From NCBI GenBank assembly GCA_029934165.1, contig JAOZMU010000248.1, positions 1 to 5,833 of the forward strand: a stretch of 5,833 nucleotides of DNA, given 5' to 3'. Positions 1 to 5,833 of the stretch are shown here, in pieces. The stretch comes from Bacteroidales bacterium (GTDB lineage Bacteria > Bacteroidota > Bacteroidia > Bacteroidales > JAOZMU01). Every line of letters begins with the position of its first letter. Position 1 is the first letter of the stretch. Below the pieces are notes generated by a model. It was not told the origin of the DNA. It did no database searches and saw only the letters and a list, made by a program, of their open reading frames with translations. The translations under genes and the position numbers were made by a program.

Positions 1-1177
1 GTTTGGACGGGTCTAGTCCATCCGCCGACATCAGGCCCCGTGCGATCATATCCTGCGGGTCAGCATCTTCGGGCAGTCCCCATCGCTGAATAGTCTCCGC
101 TGTCATTCGCTTCAATTCATCGGGAATGCTTTCACCCTGAGGCAGACGATAGTAACGGGAAAAGAAAGCGGGATAATGGTCATATTCAATTTCATCGGCT
201 TCCAAACACTCCAGTATTCGACCGGCTACATTGACATGATCATAATACTTCTCCACATATTTTCGCCCCTCCTGAGCAAGCCGGATTCGCAAATCTTTGT
301 CTGTCAATAAGCGTTTCAGAGGTTCGTAAAGATTACCTGGTTCGATATTTAAAATCGGACGATTGGGAGGGATGGGTTCAAATTCTTGATTGTTGCAAGT
401 GGCCAACGCGCAACCGGATGCCGCAGCTTCCAAACTGAACAGTCCGTGAAGATGACCATGTAGCTGATCAATTGCTATGTCAGCATCTCTTAATGTATTT
501 AAAACCTCTTGATTCGGAACTCCGTGCAGGAGACGGAAATCAAAAGCTATCCCCTCTTTACGCAGACGATCAAGCGCAGCTTCAATTAAAGGCGTTCCTT
601 TTACAGCTTTGACAGAAGGTGCATGAGCGATTACAGGTATATCTCTCTCTGGAATACTATACTGATATTTATTTATGTTCATCGGCACGATACAATGGAT
701 ATATGGACGCGCCATTAATGATGACTGATTCGGAACAGATAAAACTATATCACTGTAATATTCAAATAGCCTGATATTTTGTAGCGGTCGGTTAAGCGGG
801 TCACCTAAACGTCCTCCGCCGGAATATTTCAGAGAAACACCATACTCCTGCTCATAAGCCGAGTAATGCCGAATATCATCGCCGCAGAAGACAATGATTA
901 TACGTTTCCCCAACTGTTTCAGGTAGTCAAGCCTGAAAGGATTTGTGTGAACATCCCCCCATAAAAGAAAGAAAATATCGTGATTAGCTATTAGCTGATG
1001 AATTGTCTCAGTATTGAATTTTCCAGGTCGGAGATCAACAACGTCATCTTCATATTTATCGCACCAATCATTTCTCTGAGAAATGGAAACTGTAACCTGA
1101 TGACCTAATTGACGGAAGGCATCGGCATAAATTCGTAATATACATGCAATATCAACATTTCCGATTAATATACGCAA
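1..1177 (-). CDS. GT-B glycosyltransferase (group 1/GT4-like), truncated by the window edge
   Basis: A frame with no stop runs 392 codons to the left edge. The N-terminal half is Rossmann-like (MRILIGNVDIACILRIYADA, then a conserved FCGDDIRHY at 97-105). The C-terminal domain carries the donor-side signature of group 1 transferases: AHAPSVKAVKGTPLIEAAL (184-202), then VPNQEVLNTLRDADIAIDQ (220-238), then FSLEAAASG (247-255) with E250 as the probable donor-binding glutamate. After the usual closing helix (about 295-325) an extension with YPAFFSRYYRLPQGESIPDE continues off the window. The start is not ATG. A TTG at 1177 has AAGGTG 6 bases upstream and gives a natural MRILIG start. A GTG at 1186, overlapping the acyltransferase stop as GTGA, would add three residues but has no room for a ribosome binding site. 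It probably transfers a sugar from a nucleotide donor to the growing glycan. Confidence 0.85.
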   Translation of the reverse strand, partial: MRILIGNVDIACILRIYADAFRQLGHQVTVSISQRNDWCDKYEDDVVDLRPGKFNTETIHQLIANHDIFFLLWGDVHTNPFRLDYLKQLGKRIIIVFCGDDIRHYSAYEQEYGVSLKYSGGGRLGDPLNRPLQNIRLFEYYSDIVLSVPNQSSLMARPYIHCIVPMNINKYQYSIPERDIPVIAHAPSVKAVKGTPLIEAALDRLRKEGIAFDFRLLHGVPNQEVLNTLRDADIAIDQLHGHLHGLFSLEAAASGCALATCNNQEFEPIPPNRPILNIEPGNLYEPLKRLLTDKDLRIRLAQEGRKYVEKYYDHVNVAGRILECLEADEIEYDHYPAFFSRYYRLPQGESIPDELKRMTAETIQRWGLPEDADPQDMIARGLMSADGLDPSK

Positions 1178-1182
1178 CTCTT

Positions 1183-2073
1183 TCACCTTATGGATTTGAT
1201 AAAAGCTAAAAACTTCTGATGATCAATAGCAAAATTGCCGCTCACCCTCTCGTCTGCTTTGACATCTTTGGTGACGACGGCTCCGAGAGTAATATGCGCT
1301 CTGTCTCCGATGTTAATTCCATTTGAAATTGAAGCATTAGGGCCTATCCACACATCATCGCCAATTGTCACACTTCCGGCAATCATCACACAAGCAGGCA
1401 GAAAACAGCGTTTTCCGATCCGAACATCATGCGCCACATGCACCAAGTTGTCCAATTTCGTATCTTCCCCTAAATCAGTAAATCCAGCAAAAACTGAACG
1501 GGAGATAGTACAGTTCGCCTGCACTTCAACTCTATCATGCAATCGTACACCGCCGGCATGGATTACACTGACAATTTTACCATTTATTCTTTTAAATTCA
1601 AATCCTTCTGAACCGATAACACATCCGGCACGCAGAATTACATCCTCACCGATAATTGATCGCTCCATAACGGTAACATTAGGCTCAATAATCGTTCCTC
1701 TGCCGATCCGGATATTTTTAGTTGCAATATATGCCGTCTCGTGGATAATCGCTTCATCAGAAATCTCAGAAGAAAAATCTTTCCAGTAAAAATCTGTTTT
1801 TAAAGCCAGATGGTTATGATATTCAAAAAATGCCTTGCGAGGATTATCAGAAATACCAATTCCATAGTTTTGAGGCAATAATCGAGCTAACTGTTCAGTT
1901 GTTATCACACATGAAATATTCGGATTTTTAAGAAATTGAGGCAGAAACTTATCACTTTCCAGAAAGACAAGCATATTCGGACTAGTATGCGTTATAATGC
2001 CAACCGATTCAAATAGAGCATCTCTTAGTATTTCGACTGATGGGAAACTGTTCTTGATTTCTGATAAATTCAT
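1183..2073 (-). CDS. LpxD-like left-handed beta-helix N-acyltransferase
   Basis: The 296-residue protein resembles UDP-3-O-acylglucosamine N-acyltransferase (LpxD) along its whole length. The first 100 residues match the N-terminal uridine-binding domain, including ISDNPRKAFFEYHNHL (74-89). Hexapeptide repeats of the left-handed beta-helix run from about 107 to 270 (IRIGRG, SIIGED, VRIGKR, VTIGDD, INIGDR). The block GFEF (157-160) and NLVHVAHDVRIG (209-220) follow LpxD closely, and H215 is at the place of the catalytic histidine. The C-terminus keeps VSGNFAIDH in place of the LpxD SGIP segment. The start at ATG 2073 overlaps the deacetylase stop as ATGA and has GGA 5 bases upstream; an earlier ATG at 2100 would add nine residues inside the deacetylase. 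No lipid A genes flank it, so a paralogue acylating an amino sugar of the surface glycan is more likely than true lpxD. Confidence 0.88.
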   Translation of the reverse strand: MNLSEIKNSFPSVEILRDALFESVGIITHTSPNMLVFLESDKFLPQFLKNPNISCVITTEQLARLLPQNYGIGISDNPRKAFFEYHNHLALKTDFYWKDFSSEISDEAIIHETAYIATKNIRIGRGTIIEPNVTVMERSIIGEDVILRAGCVIGSEGFEFKRINGKIVSVIHAGGVRLHDRVEVQANCTISRSVFAGFTDLGEDTKLDNLVHVAHDVRIGKRCFLPACVMIAGSVTIGDDVWIGPNASISNGINIGDRAHITLGAVVTKDVKADERVSGNFAIDHQKFLAFIKSIR

Positions 2074-2819
2074 TTTATTCCGTCTTTTGATATATCGCAT
2101 ATCCGCAGAGCTGCTTTTCTATTATCCGTTATATGGATGAGTAACTCTTCAAACAATGTCCCCGTACCCTTTCCGCATTGAATGCAATTTTTCGCATATG
2201 CAGGCACAGAATCAGAGAATCCCCTCGTCTTTTGTTTTAAAGTTTCATACGGCATCATATTTTTTGAATTCAGATAGACATGGACTGGATGAAAATCAAA
2301 TATCTTTACCCCCCCGCAAAATCGGGAATCAAAATGCCAATTGGGCTCAGGCTGCTGCATTTCAACATCATCTTCCCAAAAATAAGGAATCCGCAACAGA
2401 TGACGGCCTTCCCACCAATAGCTGACTGGCTGTAGGTTCGGATGATAGGGTAAAAACAGCGACACATCTCTCTTTATGGATGTTTCTTTCATTATCTGCG
2501 CCAGCAATGGCGAGGATTGAATCAAAGCATGTGTACGCATACTGACGGCATCGGGCACAAGTTGCATGCAATGGCTTAACACTTCCTCCGGTGTTTGACC
2601 ATGTGTTGAACCGGGCAGGAAATTGGGATGAATACCAAGTTCAAATAAATAGGGATAATCTCCTAATCGTTTAACTGCCGGGCTGTCATGTGTTATGAAC
2701 CATGTTGCTTTAACATTATGGGAAATCAGTTGTTCGGCTGCGAAGTCAATCATGAAATCCGGTGCCCAGTCAATATCCAATGTCAAGACAATACTATTTA
2801 TATTTATACTATTCGCCAT
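2070..2819 (-). CDS. polysaccharide deacetylase-like protein, WbmS-like
   Basis: The 249-residue product resembles the WbmS group of NodB-fold (CE4) proteins known from O-antigen loci such as that of Bordetella. Members are expected to remove an acyl group, usually N-acetyl, from a sugar. TLDIDWAPD (13-21, D15 and D17) stands where NodB enzymes have the TFDDG motif. LGIHPNFLPGSTHG (61-74) supplies two histidines, H64 and H73, for metal binding. MRTHALI (94-100) fits the third motif, and FDFHPVHVYLNS (174-185) carries the C-terminal histidine block. No signal peptide or membrane segment is visible, so a cytoplasmic substrate such as a nucleotide sugar or lipid-linked precursor is likely. ATG 2819 is preferred over the TTG at 2825. 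It lies 2 bases after a stop and has only a weak ribosome binding site, suggesting coupling. Its TGA overlaps the next ATG (ATGA). Confidence 0.82.
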   Translation of the reverse strand: MANSININSIVLTLDIDWAPDFMIDFAAEQLISHNVKATWFITHDSPAVKRLGDYPYLFELGIHPNFLPGSTHGQTPEEVLSHCMQLVPDAVSMRTHALIQSSPLLAQIMKETSIKRDVSLFLPYHPNLQPVSYWWEGRHLLRIPYFWEDDVEMQQPEPNWHFDSRFCGGVKIFDFHPVHVYLNSKNMMPYETLKQKTRGFSDSVPAYAKNCIQCGKGTGTLFEELLIHITDNRKAALRICDISKDGIK

Positions 2820-2821
2820 CT

Positions 2822-3006
2822 TCAATTGTTTCCAAAAAACAAATCACTCCACGTTCTAATAATCGTTGTTGAAGGAAGCATCGGTTTAAGTTCTTCTGCG
2901 ATCTTGTATCCGGTATTCCTTTCCCATTCGTCGGTTCGGACAAATGGCCCCATATAAAGGGCAGAGTTCCTACATCCCAATGAAATGTTGTTAAATCATT
3001 TTCCAT
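2822..3006 (-). pseudogene. short unrecognised coding segment split over two reading frames
   Basis: Between the ATP-grasp and deacetylase genes lies about 170 bases that read as protein, but in two frames. An ATG at 3006 has GGAG 5 bases upstream and starts MENDLTTFHWDVGTLPFIWG. That frame stays open to a TAG at 2811-2809, but after about codon 20 it reads poorly. The neighbouring frame, which is the ATP-grasp frame after its TGA, then looks more natural (GPFVRTDEWERNTGYKIAEE, later RTWSDLFFG) and ends with TGA (2824-2822) just 2 bases before the deacetylase ATG. One extra base near the G4 run at 2951-2948 would join both halves into a 61-residue protein. Alternatives are a longer ATP-grasp cut by a nonsense TGA, or a remnant of a deleted gene. 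I do not recognise a family. Confidence 0.4.
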
Positions 3007-4087
3007 AAAAACTCCGGCTGTCAGGAAAATTCGTATTCCTGATAAATGTTTCTTGCAAACCTCGCATGATAATACCGGTTTCATAGTTGAATTGAGGCTG
3101 AATATCTTCTCCGAGCAAATGCTTGCGAATCAGAATATCCGGTTCATTATATCCGACCATTGCACGCAAAGAAGTTGTGCCTGAAAAACGAGGATTAATT
3201 TCAAATACATATACCTTTCCATCTATAAAACGGCATTGAATATTTACTGCTCCTCTGCATCCGAGTTTCATTGCTATTTTTTCACAAATAGCGGTAACTT
3301 CCGGGAAACGTCCGACCTCGCCCTGTGAAATACCACTGCTGACCGCCAATATCGGGCTGAAGTCAGGATTTCCTGTACGGTTCGGAACTTTCATACGATT
3401 GCTCAGACCGGAAAGAATCGTTCTTTTAACAGCAATGGAATTTAGCAAAACACCGTCCATTGCAATAAGAACCCCTACTGTATATTCGCATTCAGGCGTT
3501 CCGAGATATTCCTGAACAATGAATTCGGAATAAATACCGAGCAAATATTCAGCCAAAAGATAAAGTTCTCTTTCCGTCTGAGCTATAAATGTATTGACGG
3601 ATCCGCCTCCGCCAACCGAAGGTTTTAGTATTGCAGGAATAACTTTCGCCTTTTTAATATCTTCCAATGATGACACCCGGATACTCTGAGGAAAAGAAAA
3701 GCCGTTTTCAGACAGAAATGCCATTGTCTTAAACTTATCCATGCAAGTATCAATCACGGATTCAGGATTAATCGGCAAAAAGATTCCGTTACCCTCAATA
3801 GCTTCTCTGTCTCTGCTCATCACCTTTAATTCCGGTTCCGAACCGTGAAACAAAGCTTTCACTTTATGCTTATTACATAAAGCTAAGATGCAGGTAATAT
3901 AATCCGGATCAGAAGCAGGCGGAACCAGATATGGATGCTCTACTTCTGCAAGTCCCTTACTTACAGGCGACATATCGCAACCGACAATTTCATATTTCGT
4001 ATCGGCAAGCCGCAGGGCTTTAATAATTTGTTCGCCATGCCCGCCGCCGCCGATTCCGGTTACCATTACTGCTATTTTCTGACTCAT
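2996..4087 (-). CDS. ATP-grasp ligase, carbamoyl-phosphate-synthase-like family
   Basis: ATP-grasp enzymes activate a carboxylate with ATP and join it to an amine or similar nucleophile. From ATG 4087 the protein has 363 residues. A glycine-rich stretch, TGIGGGGHGEQ (10-20), opens the N-terminal Rossmann-like domain. The ATP-binding lysine lies in ILKPSVGGGG (K155), VQEYLGTPECEYTVGV (191-206) is the adenine-side block with E193, and FEINPRFSGTTSLRAM (295-310) provides the metal-binding E296 and N298. This start has AAGG ten bases upstream and follows the metallophosphoesterase stop by 7 bases. An earlier ATG at 4120 would add 11 residues unlike the family and overlap that gene. The substrate is unknown; context suggests amidation or aminoacylation of a sugar. 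The gene ends in TGA, and the same frame then stays open to 2822, so the last 15 to 20 residues may not be original. Confidence 0.88.
   Translation of the reverse strand: MSQKIAVMVTGIGGGGHGEQIIKALRLADTKYEIVGCDMSPVSKGLAEVEHPYLVPPASDPDYITCILALCNKHKVKALFHGSEPELKVMSRDREAIEGNGIFLPINPESVIDTCMDKFKTMAFLSENGFSFPQSIRVSSLEDIKKAKVIPAILKPSVGGGGSVNTFIAQTERELYLLAEYLLGIYSEFIVQEYLGTPECEYTVGVLIAMDGVLLNSIAVKRTILSGLSNRMKVPNRTGNPDFSPILAVSSGISQGEVGRFPEVTAICEKIAMKLGCRGAVNIQCRFIDGKVYVFEINPRFSGTTSLRAMVGYNEPDILIRKHLLGEDIQPQFNYETGIIMRGLQETFIRNTNFPDSRSFYGK
3012..3015 (-). promoter_or_regulatory. ribosome binding site inside the end of the ATP-grasp gene
   Basis: GGAG on the minus strand sits 5 bases before an ATG at 3006 and 14 bases before the ATP-grasp stop. 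Its near-ideal spacing is the main evidence that a separate small gene begins there. Confidence 0.4.
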
Positions 4088-4094
4088 TGGTTTT

Positions 4095-4800
4095 CTACCT
4101 TGCAACCATCTTTCCGACAATCTGATGACTTTCTCTTCTCAAACAAGAAACTACGCTGGAATGTATGGCATTTCCATATTGTTTTATAAGATTTTCCGCA
4201 TTAAAAGGAATACGATGAATATTGCGTTCACCTGTTTCCGTATCAAAGATAGCACAACTTGCCAAATTCCCCTGATCCCGAGGTAATCCGCAGGACCCCA
4301 CATTCACAAGCGTAACATCGCCTGACTTCCGAATAAAAGGTCTGTGCGTATGTCCCATAAAGATGAAATCAAACGGTAATCGAGCGAAATTTTTCAAATC
4401 AGCATCGGGATATACATATTCATTCAACGGGTTCCAAGGACTTCCATGAACCATCAAAATTTTTTTGCTGTCAATCTGAAGTTGCAAATATGGAAGCCAT
4501 GTTGCCATCTGCTGTAAGTATCGGCAGGGACTTTTATCTCTCGTCTTTCTGATTTGATAAACCCTGTCTTTTCTTTCATCAATCTCAATTCGTTCAATCA
4601 GCATGGCATCATGGTTCCCAAGCAGACAAGATGCTTGGACAGATAGTAACAATTCAATGGCGTTCACAGGCTCCGGGAAATATCCTACAGTATCACCCAA
4701 AAAAAATATTTTCTCAACTTCGGCATCAACGAAAAAAATCAAGACACCGTTTTAACCCTTCTGCATTTCCGTGAACATCAGAAAGTATTCCGATTTTCAT
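4095..4800 (-). CDS. metallophosphoesterase, YfcE/MPE_2 type, interrupted by a one-base frameshift
   Basis: Calcineurin-like phosphoesterases hydrolyse phosphomono- or diesters using two metal ions. The gene starts at ATG 4800, with GGAG 8 bases upstream and overlapping the epimerase stop. The first 23 codons carry the DxH motif (SDVHGN, D8 and H10). The frame then breaks inside a run of seven T (4738-4732 read on the minus strand) and meets a TGA at 4728. Removing one T rejoins it to the rest: GDTVGY (D36), GNHD (N62, H63), VHGSP (H118) and GHTH (H150, H152). The rebuilt protein is 234 residues with every metal ligand and normal motif spacing. As the sequence stands, the downstream part could start only at a TTG (4742) and would lack D8 and H10, so it would probably be inactive. 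Sequencing error, recent mutation and phase variation are all possible. Substrate and role in the locus are unknown. Confidence 0.85.
4732..4738 (-). other. T7 homopolymer at the frameshift site of the metallophosphoesterase gene
   Basis: The minus strand reads GA, seven T, then CGTTGATG. With seven T the upstream frame runs into TGA four codons after the run begins. With six T the frame continues as DFFVDAEVEK into the conserved GD motif, and the spacing between DVH and GD matches typical family members. A second, longer run of eight T lies in frame nearby (4706-4699) without disturbing the protein. Confidence 0.85.
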
Positions 4801-5690
4801 TATTCTTTCTCCAAATATCTTATCCAGCGTTTTATCCCATCTTCCAAAGAAACTGAAGGCTGCCATTTCAGTATATTCTTTGCTTTGCTGATGTCAAACA
4901 AAGCTCTGTAACTTTCCTGCGGGTCGGGTTGTCCTGAAGGTAAAATCCTGCTTTTTGTTCCCATAACACATTGCAGAATAAGTTCAGCCAAATCCCGCAT
5001 TGAAATCGGATTTCCGCTTGAAATGTTAAAGACGCCATTTATATCCGAATGAAAAATTGAACAAAGAATCGCCTGAGCCACATCTTCAGCCGCTGTAAAA
5101 TCTTGTTGTCTTTCACCGGTTCCGTAGTAATAAAGGTCACGATTTGCAATCGCTCTTTCTATAAAGATACGCAATACGGTTCCTGAGCGTTGCTCCGGTG
5201 CATAAGGTGAACTGATACGCAGAATTACGGAACGATTTTTCAAAGTTAAAATTCGTTGTTCTGTCTTAAACTTGGCAACAGCATAAGGGCCTATGGGAGA
5301 AACTTCGGACATTTCGTTCCAAGGAAAACCTGTCAGTCCATATATGCTTGTGCTGGAAGTATATATCAAATCACATCCTATGTCTGTACAGAATCTTATG
5401 ATTTGTTCATCAATTCGCTGATTTATCTCAGCCACCTGTTCCGCTTCTTCACCTCCAAATTGTTTTGGCAAAACAGCGGCACAGTGAACAATTGCATTAG
5501 GGGCTACCTTCTCTAAAATTGACCTGCTTTTATCTTCTGTCAGGTCAGCCTCGGTAAAAGTCCACGGATAATTTTTTTTGTGGTCAGGGGCTTTTCTGTA
5601 AAGTCCGGTTACTTCATGATTGGCATGGTGTAACGCTTGTACAACATAAGAACCTATAAGCCCGCCTGCACCTGTAACAAGAATTTTCAT
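4800..5690 (-). CDS. NAD-dependent epimerase/dehydratase (extended SDR) of nucleotide-sugar metabolism
   Basis: This 296-residue protein has the normal length of an extended short-chain dehydrogenase acting on nucleotide sugars in the cytoplasm. The Rossmann nucleotide-binding motif GAGGLIG is at residues 7-13, right after the first beta strand. The catalytic triad region is clear: TSSTSIYG at 111-118 and the YxxxK pair Y136 and K140. The segment RQQDFTAAEDVAQA (194-207) matches the usual conserved block before the substrate-binding domain, and the C-terminus (KWQPSVSLEDGIKRWIRYL) is typical of the family. The exact reaction (4-epimerisation, dehydration or 4-keto reduction) cannot be read from sequence alone. 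The ATG has an AGGGA ribosome binding site 5 bases upstream. Its TAA overlaps the next ATG by one base (TAATG), so translation is probably coupled to the metallophosphoesterase. Confidence 0.92.
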   Translation of the reverse strand: MKILVTGAGGLIGSYVVQALHHANHEVTGLYRKAPDHKKNYPWTFTEADLTEDKSRSILEKVAPNAIVHCAAVLPKQFGGEEAEQVAEINQRIDEQIIRFCTDIGCDLIYTSSTSIYGLTGFPWNEMSEVSPIGPYAVAKFKTEQRILTLKNRSVILRISSPYAPEQRSGTVLRIFIERAIANRDLYYYGTGERQQDFTAAEDVAQAILCSIFHSDINGVFNISSGNPISMRDLAELILQCVMGTKSRILPSGQPDPQESYRALFDISKAKNILKWQPSVSLEDGIKRWIRYLEKE

Positions 5691-5695
5691 TAGCT

Positions 5696-5700
5696 TCCCT
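5696..5700 (-). promoter_or_regulatory. ribosome binding site of the epimerase gene
   Basis: The minus strand reads AGGGA followed by AGCTA and then the ATG at 5690. This is a good Shine-Dalgarno match with a 5-base spacer, and it fixes the start of the epimerase. Confidence 0.7.
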
Positions 5701-5714
5701 GGCTCCCATCAAGA

Positions 5715-5743
5715 ATAATATGAAGTCTGATACAGAGAGACAA
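5715..5743 (-). promoter_or_regulatory. candidate sigma70-type promoter upstream of the epimerase gene
   Basis: In the 63-base gap between the upstream stop and the epimerase start, the minus strand shows TTGTCT (5743-5738) and TATTAT (5720-5715) separated by exactly 17 bases. These match the -35 and -10 consensus at 4 of 6 and 5 of 6 positions. Transcription would begin near 5708, leaving a leader of about 18 bases that carries the AGGGA ribosome binding site. The gap is short and AT-rich enough for a chance match, and readthrough from the upstream gene is equally possible. If the organism belonged to the Bacteroidota, whose promoters differ, this call would fail. Confidence 0.3.
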
Positions 5744-5753
5744 ATCAAAACCT

Positions 5754-5833
5754 CTAATCTGTCAATCTTTCACAGATCGCCAATAAAACCTGACATACAG
5801 ACTGAATCTGTTCTTCAGTCATAAACTCGAAAA
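5754..5833 (-). CDS. C-terminal end of a gene entering from the right, possibly a DegT/DnrJ/EryC1 aminotransferase
   Basis: On the minus strand an open frame enters from the right edge and ends at a TAG (5756-5754). It encodes FEFMTEEQIQSVCQVLLA followed by ICERLTD. A short segment of the type 'MTEEQ...V...L', predicted as one final amphipathic helix, is how PLP-dependent DegT/DnrJ/EryC1 sugar aminotransferases commonly finish, and such a gene would fit beside a sugar epimerase. Only about 25 residues are visible, with no catalytic lysine or PLP-binding motif, so the family call is tentative. The claim that this is a real coding end rests on the open frame up to the edge, the same strand as all other genes, and the short 63-base distance to the next start. 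The ATG at 5822 is almost certainly an internal methionine. Confidence 0.5.
   Translation of the reverse strand, partial: FEFMTEEQIQSVCQVLLAICERLTD

Noticed and set aside
1235..1789. A 184-codon open frame on the plus strand inside the acyltransferase gene.
   Set aside because: It is antisense to a clearly recognised LpxD-like protein, its translation shows no domain and is rich in Ser/Thr/Ile/Pro of shadow type, and all real genes are on the minus strand.
2368..2571. A 67-codon minus-strand frame inside the deacetylase gene.
   Set aside because: It overlaps the deacetylase conserved core completely in another frame and has no recognisable features.
2996..2998. TGA read as an amino acid (alternative genetic code, selenocysteine or readthrough).
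   Set aside because: TGA ends the deacetylase and acyltransferase at typical stop/start overlaps, so it is a normal stop here. I saw no evidence of a selenocysteine-insertion hairpin.
3004..3006. FHWDVGTL after this start as a haloacid-dehalogenase motif I.
   Set aside because: The motif needs DxD followed by G/T-T-L/V. Here the first Asp is His and the spacing is off by one, so the similarity is superficial.
2809..3084. The full 91-codon minus-strand frame as an independent gene.
   Set aside because: Its first 26 codons lie in the ATP-grasp gene and its last 40 look unlike protein, while another frame looks better there. Only the part from ATG 3006 was kept as one half of the split segment.
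4726..4742. Programmed ribosomal frameshifting in the metallophosphoesterase.
   Set aside because: The needed shift is +1 (or -2), not the common -1 on A/U slippery heptamers, and no stimulatory structure was seen. Indel error, mutation or transcriptional slippage are simpler explanations.
5256..5516. An 86-codon plus-strand frame opposite the epimerase.
   Set aside because: It is antisense to the catalytic YxxxK region of a clear SDR gene and has no ribosome binding site that I could see.

Overview
The window is a stretch of a surface-glycan (O-antigen, capsule or similar) biosynthesis locus. Every gene I can support lies on the minus strand, so transcription runs from the right edge to the left edge. 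The base composition is moderately AT-rich by eye. Shine-Dalgarno motifs are ordinary (GGAG, AGGGA). The gene content, above all an LpxD-like acyltransferase and a WbmS-like deacetylase, points to a Gram-negative or diderm bacterium. The phylum cannot be fixed from this sequence.

In order of transcription, the window holds: the last 25 residues of a gene that looks like the C-terminus of a DegT/DnrJ-type sugar aminotransferase (5754-5833); a 63-base gap with a possible promoter; an extended-SDR NAD-dependent sugar epimerase/dehydratase (4800-5690); a YfcE-type metallophosphoesterase broken by a one-base frameshift in a T7 run (4095-4800); an ATP-grasp ligase (2996-4087); a short unrecognised coding segment spread over two frames (2822-3006); a polysaccharide-deacetylase-fold protein resembling WbmS (2070-2819); an LpxD-like left-handed beta-helix N-acyltransferase (1183-2073); and a GT-B glycosyltransferase cut by the left edge (1-1177).

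The junctions are very tight: a TAATG overlap, a 7-base gap, a 2-base gap, an ATGA overlap and an overlap at the glycosyltransferase start. This is one translationally coupled operon. A coherent but inferred reading is that the aminotransferase and epimerase make a nucleotide-linked amino sugar. The deacetylase and acyltransferase would then exchange or install its N-acyl group, the ATP-grasp enzyme would add an amide-linked substituent, and the glycosyltransferase would place the sugar in the glycan. The metallophosphoesterase's part is unclear.

Two features deserve a second look: the frameshift that separates the first metal-binding motif of the phosphoesterase from the rest of the enzyme, and the split small reading frame between the ATP-grasp and deacetylase genes. 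Both could be sequence errors, since they lie about 1.8 kb apart and one sits in a homopolymer. No RNA genes, CRISPR arrays, insertion sequences or convincing terminators were seen.
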